From assembly GCF_003144115.1 (NCBI RefSeq), contig NW_020312019.1, forward strand, positions 92,787 through 156,786: a DNA stretch of 64,000 nt, in the 5' to 3' direction. The DNA is from Tilletiopsis washingtonensis (Eukaryota > Basidiomycota > Exobasidiomycetes > Entylomatales). The notes beneath the pieces are model-generated. The model searched no databases, was not told where the DNA came from, and saw only the letters and a list, made by a program, of their open reading frames with translations. Below, piece after piece: positions 11,542 through 20,224 of this stretch (position 1 is its first letter; the number at the start of each line of letters is the position of its first letter). Both the position numbers and the translations under genes were made by a program.

Positions 11542-12144
11542 ATGTCTTGTGCGTCGAAGCTGCGGCGTCTCTGGCGCCATGCTGACTGTCGCTCAGCCCC
11601 TGGCGTGGACGAGGACATTGATTTCTGGGCCCTGTCAACGATCGGCGTCGTCCCCCCGTGGAATTGGCGGTCCGGTGGTCGCCTCCCGGGATCAGAGCGT
11701 ACGTGGCAAGTCGAAGGTGTCGAGATCGCTGGCGTCAGGTGGAATTTCTCCCACGAGGAAAGGCTCAACGGCAAAGCAGGGCCGGACAAGTCAGGGTGGA
11801 GCACCTGGATCCAGATCAAGCCTCGCAGCAAGACTCAGGCGCTGCTGATCGTGTTCAGCAACGCGCACAGGAACCGCCGCCAGGCCGGTGAGCCGTTCGC
11901 CGTGAGGGTGCCCACTCCCGAGCAGGTGGACAAGCTTCGGCGGGCCGGGGCCTTCCTCACGGTCCGTGAGCTCGAGGATTTCGAGCGATCCGAGGCGGAG
12001 AGGCAGGCGGAGCGCAAGGCGAACAGGATCAACGCGGCGGCGTTGAGGGCCGTCCGGGAGAGGCGCCGGCTCTGTACAGTGATTACGCATCTCGGTGGGT
12101 CTGGTGCCGTGCTCACGAAGCACCTTGATGCGCCTAGGTCGTGA
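11542..12144 (+). CDS. Unrecognised small protein, paralogue A of a tandem pair
   Basis: I do not recognise this family. The model has a 7-nt first exon (ATG TCT T, 11542-11548), a 48-nt intron (GTGCGT donor, GCTGAC branch, CTCAG acceptor), and exon 2 from 11597 to the stop, giving 184 residues. The N-terminus is acidic (PGVDEDID). A Trp-rich middle (PPWNW, TWQVEGVE, VRWNF) leads to a conserved core at about 73-148: WIQIKPRS, TQAL, VPTPEQV, LRR, AFLT, EDF, RIN. A charged helix (ERQAERKANR) precedes the end. No signal peptide or membrane segment is visible. The core, the phase-1 intron after the first base of a Ser codon, and a 15-nt 5' flank block are all shared with the downstream gene, which supports this start. 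The last about 25 residues may instead be replaced by an undetected intron. Confidence 0.6.
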   Translation: MSCASKLRRLWRHADCRSAPGVDEDIDFWALSTIGVVPPWNWRSGGRLPGSERTWQVEGVEIAGVRWNFSHEERLNGKAGPDKSGWSTWIQIKPRSKTQALLIVFSNAHRNRRQAGEPFAVRVPTPEQVDKLRRAGAFLTVRELEDFERSEAERQAERKANRINAAALRAVRERRRLCTVITHLGGSGAVLTKHLDAPRS

Positions 12145-12814
12145 TGGAGTCCGTTCGTGGCATGTCCGGCTCTTGCAGCTCGATGGCAAGCATCGCTGTG
12201 ATCGGCTCCAGACACACGCAGCTCTGTGTCGTGTCGGGCCGAATTTAAGATCATCGAGCTGCCGCTCTTGCGAGCGGCTAATGTGTGAGACTGACCGCTG
12301 TATCGTCGAGAGGGACCTGCGGCGGTGCGCAGCGTCGTCTGCATCCTGACTGCTGGGGTGGCAACATGACTGCTCAGGAGGCCTGCCGCGCGCGTCTGCA
12401 TACAGAGGGGCGCGGTCTCCGTACCGAGCGTCTCGTCTCAGGCTCGTTCAGTTCAGTGTCGCTGGCACTTGCGCCTCTGCACAGCGTCGAGCGAGCTTGC
12501 CGCGTCCCCACTGGCCGTCAGACCTGCGAGCGCTTGAAAGGGCACGCGCCGCCGGTCGGATTCGCAATAAGAATGCGCCGTGGCTCCATCTTGCCGTGCG
12601 CGCCGTGCCGCGGGACTGACGCCAAGCGCCGGTCCGCCCCCTGAGGCAGCATCGTAAGCGCTCTCGCTCAGCACTCACGGGCTGCCGGACTGCCGCGTGC
12701 CCGCACCCGGATGCGAGTGCGGAGCCTGTGCCTGAGCGAAACGACATTTGCTCAATGGCGTGCGGACCCCCAGGCTTCCTTCCCATCCACCATCACCTGC
12801 TGAATCTGCGCGTC
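12145..12814. other. Intergenic between the two paralogues
   Basis: About 0.67 kb separating paralogues A and B. ORFs on both strands are short and without recognisable motifs. The last 34 nt carry the 5' flank block shared with A. I see no third copy here. Confidence 0.4.
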
Positions 12815-13382
12815 ATGTCCTCTTCCTGTACGTAGAAGAAGGGCAACGTATCTGCCGCCCTACTAACTGCCATGCCCAGCCGACGATGAGTCTGAGTCAG
12901 AGTCAGAGTACGAACGTGACGAGGTGGAAGAGCTCTACTTCCTCTCAACGGATGGCATCCCCAGACTCGCAACATGTTGCGAGGACGACGGTGTGGACTC
13001 CACAACTTTGACACACATCACTCTCGACCTGTGCGACATTCTATGGGAGATACCTTGCAGCTCGTTTCCCGAGAGTCTGCGCCTTGCGCTCGCCGAGTCA
13101 CGACTGCGAGACCTCGTCATCTGGGTGCGCATCAAGCCTCGCAGCGACAGCCAGGCGCTTCAGCTTGACTTCTGCGAGGGGCACGAGAGCGGCATTCGGG
13201 CCGGCGCAGCCTTCTACACGATCGTCCCTGAGCCGTGGCAAGTCGAACAGCTCCGGCTCCGTAAGGCTTTTCTCACTCTGCACGACGTCGAGGAGTTCAA
13301 GGCCGTGGCCATGGCAGAAATCGCCGCATCGAGGATCAATTGGGAGACTTGGGACGCCCTTGAGCAGAGGCGCAACAGATGA
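12815..13382 (+). CDS. Unrecognised small protein, paralogue B of a tandem pair
   Basis: Same family as the gene about 1.2 kb upstream; function unknown. Exon 1 is 13 nt (12815-12827). A 52-nt intron has a GTACGT donor and a perfect CTACTAAC branch site 9 nt before the CCCAG acceptor. Exon 2 (12880-13382) completes 171 residues. The N-terminus is a Ser/Glu acidic tail (SSSSDDESESESEYERDE), then LSTDGIP, which aligns with LSTIGVVP of A. The core at about 86-158 reads WVRIKPRS, SQAL, VPEPWQV, LRLRKAFLT, VEEF, SRIN. By eye roughly 35 of 76 core positions match A. The protein is shorter at its C-terminus (ALEQRRNR, stop). Intron phase and position match A. Likely nuclear or cytosolic, but this is only inference from the acidic tail. 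Confidence 0.65.
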
Positions 13383-13930
13383 AGAGTGAGTAGCGCAAAG
13401 TACTTGTGCCGCGAGGCAAAGCTGCCCCAAGCTCTGAAAGCACGAGCTCACAAAGCTTGCGTCTAGGTCGCAAAGGCATGCGCTGTGAGCGCTCGACGGC
13501 CTTCCGTCACGCTCTTCTCATCGGTCCGTTTGCCTCGTCCGTCTCTTCACCCGGCTGCTCCTCTACTGGACTTGTCTTTCTTGTGCGAGGACAACTGAGA
13601 GAGCTTCTGGCGTGATTTGCTCTGGCAATCGCCATGTCGTGCCGCAAGCCAGGGCCGCAGGGCAGAGATCTCGGCGATATCGACGCGTTCCCAGCCAGCG
13701 TTGAGATCATTCGTAGAGGAGGGGCCATCCTTGAAACTGCGGCAGCGCGATCTCATCACGTCTCTCTCGCCTCAGCTGTTTAAGCCATTCTGAAGGAGAA
13801 TCAGCGCCACTTCTGCAGCTCGGGGCTTGTAGAGCCGAGCGACGAGAATCGCTGCTGAGCGACGAGAAGCGCTGCTCATCTCGCTGGCTGATCTTGCCTC
13901 AGACGGCGAGAGCGTGGGAAGTCTAGTGCT
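13383..13930. other. Intergenic with ambiguous short ORFs
   Basis: No gene can be called. A 49-codon plus-strand ORF starts at 13634 (begins MSCRKPGPQGRDLGDI) and overlaps a 70-codon minus-strand ORF (13759-13547) ending in KSRQKLSQLSSHKKDKSS. Both have plausible codon use, so at most one is real. A 2 x 20-nt tandem repeat follows. Confidence 0.3.
13837..13876 (+). repeat. Tandem repeat, 2 x 20 nt
   Basis: Two adjacent 20-nt copies, GAGCGACGAGAATCGCTGCT and the same with one T-to-G change, in non-coding sequence downstream of paralogue B. Confidence 0.75.
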
Positions 13931-13960
13931 CCGTCAGACCCTGCACCGCTGCAGTCCGAG

Positions 13961-13984
13961 CGGACAAGCGGACGAGCGGACGAA
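13961..13984 (+). repeat. Tandem 8-mers, three units
   Basis: CGGACAAG, CGGACGAG and CGGACGAA follow each other directly in non-coding DNA. Probably replication slippage. Confidence 0.6.
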
Positions 13985-14243
13985 CGGAGTGCGGGGCCCC
14001 ATCGGCAGATAGAGTCTTGCCGAACCCGCATTTCGGACCGGTGCGGCCTCGCTCGGCGTCAGATGGAGCTAGACGGCATTTCTCGTCAGCAGCCACGCCC
14101 AGCGCAGATTGCTGTGCTGCCAGGGCGTGTACCATACCGTCCACCAGGCGCGCGCAAGAGCAAGAGCAACACGAGTAGGAGCAGCACAAGGTCGCCCCGA
14201 TGCCGAGCTCGGCACGTGGCGCGACGCCGCATGAGAGAGCGCC

Positions 14244-14282
14244 GCGCAGCAGCGGCTCCTGAGCCAGGAGCCGCTGCTGCGC
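14244..14282. repeat. Perfect inverted repeat, 18-bp arms, 3-nt loop
   Basis: The left arm GCGCAGCAGCGGCTCCTG and right arm CAGGAGCCGCTGCTGCGC are exact reverse complements separated by AGC. It would form a very stable hairpin in RNA or single-stranded DNA. No U-run follows, so it is not a bacterial-style terminator, and no target-site duplication is apparent. Confidence 0.85.
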
Positions 14283-14992
14283 TGTCCCCTCGTCTTTTGA
14301 TGCCGCAAGCGGAGCAGTTTCGGCAAGACTCTTCTCTGCTGAGCAAGGCGCTAAGGCGCTGCCATGGGCTGCGGGCTGAGCTGCAGCCAAGGGTACAGAG
14401 CGGCAGCAACGCATTATGCGGCCACACCGCTGCCGCTGTCCCTCACCGCACGCCGCAGCGCGCCTCGCCTCGCGTCTCTGCGCTGCACCCCTGACACACG
14501 CTGGCGCGGGAGCCAGCCGTCGAAGCTGCTTCTGCCGGCGTGCGGGCCGCGAAAAGAGTGCAAAGTGGCCTCTCGAGCTGCTGCGTGCTGCTGCCCTGCA
14601 AGTGCGCTGCGGCCGTGGGCGCAAGCGCCGTGCCTGCGTCTGGCGCTGGAAGGCACCCCATCACCCCGCGGGGCGAGAGGTTGGCCCGTCTGTGCGCCCT
14701 GGACGAGGTGGTGCCGCCGCTCGGCGGAATCGCCTCGCTTGCTCGCTCTCACGCCTGCGACAGCAGCCCGCCCCGCTCTTTGCTCTCGGCGAGATTGTCA
14801 TCTCACCATCTCAGCATGCAGCAGCGCCCAGCATCAGCAGCGCTCTGGTTCGAGCGTGAGATGCTGCTGCTGACGAGCACGACCTCAGCTGCAGCGGCGG
14901 GGCAGCCGCTGCGCGCTGCAGCGCGACCGCTGTCGTCCCCCTGCGCCGCGCTACCACCCGCCGCCAGCGCGGCGGCAGCTGTTGTGCTAGCG

Positions 14993-15739
14993 TCAGGGGC
15001 AGGGCGCTGCGCCGGAAGAAGCGCCTTGGCTGCTGCTGCGCCTGCCGCTGCGAGAGGGATGCTTCGGCTCTCGCGGCACCTGCCAGCCGATGTTGCGTGA
15101 CTTTCTGATTCGCTGGGAGGAGAGGTGCTGCCAGAGGGCAGGCCGCGGGCACGGCGACTTTCCGGAGGCCATGACGAGCGAGGAAATGCCAGCGCGCCGG
15201 AAGTGCCTTGGCATCGCGGGCAGGAGAGCAGCGCTGCGCCGCACGCCGGCTGTGCTGCACGCGACCTCGGCGGCGCTCTGCTGCGTCTCTGGGAGCGCTC
15301 TCATCTCCTCGATCCTCGAGCGCTGCTGGATGAGCTCGCGCACGGCTGAATCATCGACATGCTGCGGAGGATGCCCGAGCCCAGCTGGCGCGGTGAGTCG
15401 CGGGCAGCGCCAAGACCCAGCGCTGCGAGCGGCCATGCGCACGAAGGCTCTGCGGCAGCTCAGCTGTCGTGCGGCGTTGGCCCGCGCTGTCCCTCTCCGG
15501 CGTGCGGGCCGGACGATGCCGCCGACTCTACTGCGCTGCCGCCCGCCTGCGCCGATGCCCGCTGCCCGCTGTGCCGCCTCGAGCCGCCGATGCCGCGAGA
15601 GGTGCGGCTCCTCTGCGGCTGCGAGAGCGAGGGCAACAGCGCGCAGCGAGAGCTCGGTGCTGCGCTGCTGCATCCGTGCCTTGTGGTGCCTAAGCGCCTC
15701 TCTCTGCCAGCGCGTGAAGTGCTGCCCTTGCAGCGTCAT
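14993..15739 (-). CDS. Possible hypothetical protein (weak)
   Basis: A minus-strand open frame that starts at an internal Met (MTLQGQHFTRWQREALRHHK) and runs about 250 codons. A helical, charged middle (VDDSAVRELIQQRSRIEEM) and a downstream stretch (LVMASGKSPC) have protein-like codon choice. No domain, targeting signal or intron signal is clear, and plus-strand frames over the same DNA are equally long. I cannot say it is real. Confidence 0.2.
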   Translation of the reverse strand: MTLQGQHFTRWQREALRHHKARMQQRSTELSLRAVALALAAAEEPHLSRHRRLEAAQRAAGIGAGGRQRSRVGGIVRPARRRGTARANAARQLSCRRAFVRMAARSAGSWRCPRLTAPAGLGHPPQHVDDSAVRELIQQRSRIEEMRALPETQQSAAEVACSTAGVRRSAALLPAMPRHFRRAGISSLVMASGKSPCPRPALWQHLSSQRIRKSRNIGWQVPREPKHPSRSGRRSSSQGASSGAAPCP

Positions 15740-16593
15740 CGCGGTGCGCCAATCACCCCTCTGGCCTCCTGTGGCGCCTGCTCTGCCACGAATGGCGCAG
15801 ATCAAGCATCAGAGGGGTCGCCGCGAGGGGCTCCGCCGGATGCAGAAAAAAAAAGCCCCTCAGTGGCAGTCCAGTTTGCGCGCGCTCTCCCACCTCTGCC
15901 GGGGGGGAGAGGAGGGGGGGAAGGGCGGCGCGAGGCGGCGGTTCAAGGGCCGCCGGCGATGCCGCCGATCGGCCGTCGGGCGAGCACGCGGGCGCAAGGC
16001 GGAGCTCGGGCGCAGGGCGCACCATGATGCGCTGCGCGCCTGCACGCCTGCGAGCGCCTGGGCGGGGCTCCAACGGGGGGATCTGCAGCGGAACAGCGCG
16101 TGCGAGAGAGCGAGAGGGCACCACACCCGTGGGCAACTCCGCAGCACGGACGCCGCGTTTAGCATACGCACAGCCGCAGCGTGCCGGCGCCTCCGCATGG
16201 TCACCGGCGGGTGCAGGACAGCAGCGACCGCGCTGCCCAACCACTCGATGGCCGAGAGTGCACTTTGACTGCTGCGGTGCCGAGCAGCCTCTCGCAAGCT
16301 CGTAAAGTGCCCCCTGCGCTGCGAGAAGGCGCGACCGCGTGACGCGCCGCCGTGCTCCGCCCTCTCGCCGAGCTCCTCCGCGTCCGTTGGCCCCCTCTCC
16401 GCACTCGCGCGAGGCACGGACGCTACGCTGCAGCGCCCTCGCTAGCGTGCCTTAGCTGGGACCCTCAGAGGGGCAGGCGACAGCGCAGCACGGGCCCAGT
16501 GTCGCAGCAGATCTCCTGTCTTTGTGCGCCGCGTCCGGCAGGCGGCCGCTCTCACCCGCTCTCACCCCGCCTCTCACCCCGGCCGCTGCCACG

Positions 16594-16600
16594 TATAAAG
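16594..16600 (+). promoter_or_regulatory. TATA box of MFS transporter gene
   Basis: TATAAAG lies 73 nt upstream of the transporter ATG in otherwise GC-rich DNA. It is the clearest core-promoter element in the window and fits an inducible gene. Confidence 0.6.
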
Positions 16601-16666
16601 CCCCCTGCTGCTGCAGCACCCCGCTCTGCGCCCAACCCCATCATCCTCCTACATCTGCCCTCCATC

Positions 16667-19390
16667 ATGGGCCTCACTACGCAGTACGAAAAGGACCGCA
16701 AGGCCGCCTACAACGGCCCCACGTACGCCGGGCGCAGCGGCGTGGCGCTCAACCGGCTGCTCGGCATCGCCGCCGGCTCGGGCTTCCTGCTCTTCGGCTA
16801 CGACCAGGGCGTCATGGGCGGCCTGCTCTCGCTGCCCGCCTTCGTCTCGCAGTTCCCCGAGATCGACACGACGAGCCGCGAGGCGCAGCTGCGCGGCGCC
16901 ACGTCGTCCGAGTCGACGCTGCAGGGCCTCACCATCGGTCTGTACGAGATTGGCTGCCTGATCGGCGCGCTTTCTTGCCTCTGGCTCGGCGACATGCTCG
17001 GCCGCCGGAAGATCATCTGGATCGGCACTGTGAGTCGGAGAGAGGGTGCGCTGCGCCTCGGAGCTCACGCTGCGCGCAGGTTTGGATGGCCATCGGCGCG
17101 ATTATCCAGACGGCCTCGTCCGGCCCCAACGCCATTGTTGTACTGATCATGGGCCGCATCATCGGCGGTGTCGGCAACGGTATGCACACGGTGAGTAGCT
17201 TGTCTGGGTCAGGGAGTGTTTTGCGCGCGACGCTGACACGCGCGCCGCGCGCGCGCCTAGGCTACCATCCCCATGTACGCGAGCGAGACGTCTCCGCCGC
17301 ACAAGCGCGGCGCTCTCATCATGATCGAGGGTCTGCTTATCACGGGCGGCATCTTCATGGCCTACGTGCTCGACCTCGCCTTCTTCTTCCTCGACCCCAA
17401 CGCCGAAGGCGGCAACTCGAACGCCAACCCGGCCACCGCCAGTGCCTCTTGGCGCGTGCCCATTGCCTTCCAGCTCGTGCTCTGCATTCCGACGCTGCTG
17501 GTCATTTGGATGCCCGAGAGCCCGCGTTGGCTCATGCTCAAGGGCAACGAGACCGAAGCGCGCAATGTCATCGCCGCGCTCGACGAGATCCCCGTCGACG
17601 ACCCGGAGGTCGACCTCAAGATCAAGGAAATGCGCGAGTCGCTCGAGATCTCCAAGGACGTCGGCGTCAAGGACCTCTTCCGCCAGGGACCCGAGCGGAA
17701 CTTCCACCGTTCGGCCCTTGGCGTTACGATTCAGATGTTCCAGCAGTCAGTCTCGCTCTCTTCTTCCTTTCCGAACCAAAACTGACAAGAAGGGGGGCAG
17801 AATCGGGGGTATAAACCTCATTACGTAGGTTCTCCTTCTGTCTTCGGCTTTCGCAGCTCACCTAACCCCCCTCTCTCGTCTAATCCGTCTCCAGGTACTA
17901 CGCAGGTGAGTCGCTGGCGTCATGCATGCCTCCCGCGGTCCCTAACGCCCGTCTCCTTTCAGCCTTCATCTTCGAGAACAACATTGGCATGTCACCTCTC
18001 GTGTCGCGGGTGCGTCAAGATGCGAGCCTGCCTTCCGCCTTTCCTAACCCTTCCCTCCTTCTCCTTTCCCCAAAAGATTGTCGCGCTAGCGAATGGCTGC
18101 GAGGTGCGCTCTTTCCTCCCCTTCCTCTCTCTCTCCCTCACCGACACCCTCCGCAGTACTTCTTGGCCTCGTTCATTGCCGTCTTCATCATCGAGAAGTA
18201 CGGCCGGCGCAACCTGATGCTGTACACCGCCGCAGCCATGTCGAGTGCGTATCTTCCGCCCTTCTCTTCGCATTCCCCCGCTGAATCTCCTCCCTTTGAA
18301 GTCTGCATGGCCCTCCTTACTGTCACCACTCATCCCAACGTGACGAGGCCCCGTCTCGCAGACCCCAACGACCCGCTGAGCGTGGAGGCGACGAACACTG
18401 CGCCGGGCTATGTGGCCGCTGTGTGGGTAGAGTCTCGAGACGTGCGCACCCCCAGCGTCCTTCGCTGACGTCCGAGACTCCACGCCACCAGTCTGCTCTT
18501 CCTCTTCAACACGTGAGTGCTCTGCCTCGTCCTGGCGCTCGCTGCATGCTGATATGGCGCTGCGTCAGCTTCTTCGCCATCGGATGGCTCGGCATGACGT
18601 GGCTGTACCCTGCCGAGATCACTCCTTTGCGGATTCGTGCTGCAGCCAACGGGTGTGCAACTATGAGCAACTGGGCAGTTCGTACGCTTTTCGAAGGAGC
18701 AGAGAGGTTGCACTGCTGACCGGAGCCTGCTCTGCAGTTCAACTTCCTTGGTGCGCGCGTTTTGGACCTTGGGACGCGTTCTGCCGTCGCTGACATGCCC
18801 TTTGCCGTGAAGTTGTGCTCATTACGCCGATCGGTACGCATCGTCGTGCGCACGGAAGCCCTCACTTCGCTCGCTTACGCACTGCCTCTTCCCCTTCGAA
18901 CAGCCTTCGACTCGATCGGTGCGTCCACTGCGGCGACGTTTCAGACATGTTGCTGACCTTTTTTTGCCAGGCTCGTGGACTTACACCATCTTCGCGGCCA
19001 CGAACGCCCTGATCTGCATCACCGTAAGCTGCAGTTCTAGATCTCCCAGTGCGCTGCGATGCTGACCGTGCCGTCTCGGGGACCCTCTCCACCCGTAGAC
19101 GTACTTCATCTTCCCCGAAACGGCAGGCCGCAGTCTCGAGGAGGTACGTGCCGTCGCATGTGAAGAGAGATTGCTGCTGCTGACTCGTACTACCGCAGAT
19201 GGACGCCATCTTCGCCAAGAGCAGCTACCTCAACCCGTACGACGTCGTCTGCAAGGAGCGCGAGACGCCGCGCCGCTACGACAAGGCCGGCCGCCCCATC
19301 GCTCTCGACGCCATCCTCGCCGAGGAGGGCAAGGAGGAGAAGCGCAGCGACACGGCGCACCACACGCGCGATGCCACCGACTCGCCCTAG
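16667..19390 (+). CDS. MFS sugar-transporter-family protein, 17 exons with microexons
   Basis: Plasma-membrane 12-TM transporter of the sugar porter family; substrate unknown. Exon ends: 16667-17029, 17080-17190, 17261-17745, 17801-17824, 17895-17905, 17963-18009, 18077-18103, 18157-18244, 18302-18422, 18492-18512, 18569-18677, 18738-18750, 18813-18833, 18904-18918, 18971-19023, 19099-19143, 19199-19390. These sum to 581 residues with no internal stop. Family motifs run in order: GDMLGRRK, GRIIGGVGNG, PMYASETSP, PESPRWLMLKG, QQIGGINLITYYA, FIIEKYGRRN, IGWLGMTWLYPAEITP, PETAGRSLEEM. The tail is long and hydrophilic. Exons of 11, 13, 15, 21, 21 and 24 nt encode parts of conserved helices, so they are not artefacts. 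Introns in the 3' half are pyrimidine-rich. A TATA box sits 73 nt upstream. Confidence 0.88.
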
Positions 19391-20224
19391 AGCGCGTCTC
19401 GCGCATCTGTGTGCCGCTCCGCTGTGCTGCGCGCTCGTGCAAGCCTCGTCTGTACGACGCCGCTGCAGCCTCCGAGCCTCCCGTTCCTGCGTCTTTCTCG
19501 ATACCTCCGTGCTGCCCCCATCCGTCCCGTTGCGCCCTGTCCCGCCTGCGATGCGCGCGTTACACTTCACGTCTAGACTCGGCTGCTTGTGTCTCAGCAA
19601 ATACAGCTCGATGATGTCTCTGCCTGCGTGTCGGAGGCGCTGCGGACCTTCTGAGGATCCTGTCAGATGCCGCTGATCAGCCTCGTGGCCTCCGGGGACG
19701 CACCTGTTGCGTCGAAAAAGCCCTTGAGCAGGCCTCCGAGACTACGCTTCGCGCAGCGCGACTGCCGCAGCAGCCGCAGATCACTGCGCTTCTCGTCCCG
19801 AATCCTGCCGGAGCTGCAGCCGACGGGAGCACCTGAAGGCGAAGATCGCCCCTGGTGCTGCCTGCCGCAGTCGCGGCTCTGCTCTGGGGCGCCCGCGAAG
19901 AATGCGGAGGCGGCGGAACCGGCTCGGCTCCGCTGTGCGCCGGGCCGAGTGGAGCGCCTGGGCCGCTGCCACGCGCGCCGGTGAAGGCCGGAGCGGAGAG
20001 GTGCGCGGCGCGCGGCGTGGCGCTGCGCGAGGCCGTCATCTGCGCGAGACACTGCCCGCGTGCCTGCGCCGGGAAGGTGCCCGAGCAGGCTGGGCGGTGG
20101 CCGGCGTGCGCCTTCCACGGCGCCGGCGATGCGGCATCCGCCCCGGCGCCGGCGCACCCCCAAGATCGACGGCCGTGCCCGCCCCTCACCGTCCCACCAC
20201 CACCACATCTCGCTGCAGCGCTCC
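19391..20224. other. Intergenic, transporter 3' end to CAT2
   Basis: About 0.83 kb. Long frames exist on both strands (for example minus 20334-19663), but they are low-complexity, Arg-rich and without motifs. Taken as 3' UTR plus CAT2 promoter. Nothing else seen. Confidence 0.4.

Larger units (their letters stand above)
13931..16666. other. 2.7-kb region without a confident gene
   Basis: Long overlapping ORFs occur on both strands, as expected in very GC-rich DNA. None shows a recognisable domain, and GTGAGT-type donors are almost absent (one at about 15393). The best candidate is a minus-strand frame from about 15739 to 14993, annotated separately at low confidence. The stretch also contains 8-nt tandem repeats (13961-13984), an 18-bp perfect hairpin, an A-run near 15846 and G-rich runs near 15900. 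The last about 100 nt are the transporter promoter. Confidence 0.4.

Noticed and set aside
13634-13783. 49-codon plus-strand ORF starting MSC as a third member of the paralogue family
   Set aside because: It lacks the IKPRS/AFLT core, and the start resemblance is too short to mean anything.
14005-14035. Possible tRNA B box on the minus strand (GGTTCGGCAAGAC)
   Set aside because: No matching A box, acceptor stem or cloverleaf could be found around it.
18339-18360. A 22-nt intron in the transporter (GTGACG...GCAG)
   Set aside because: Too short to splice, and the unspliced sequence reads through in frame.
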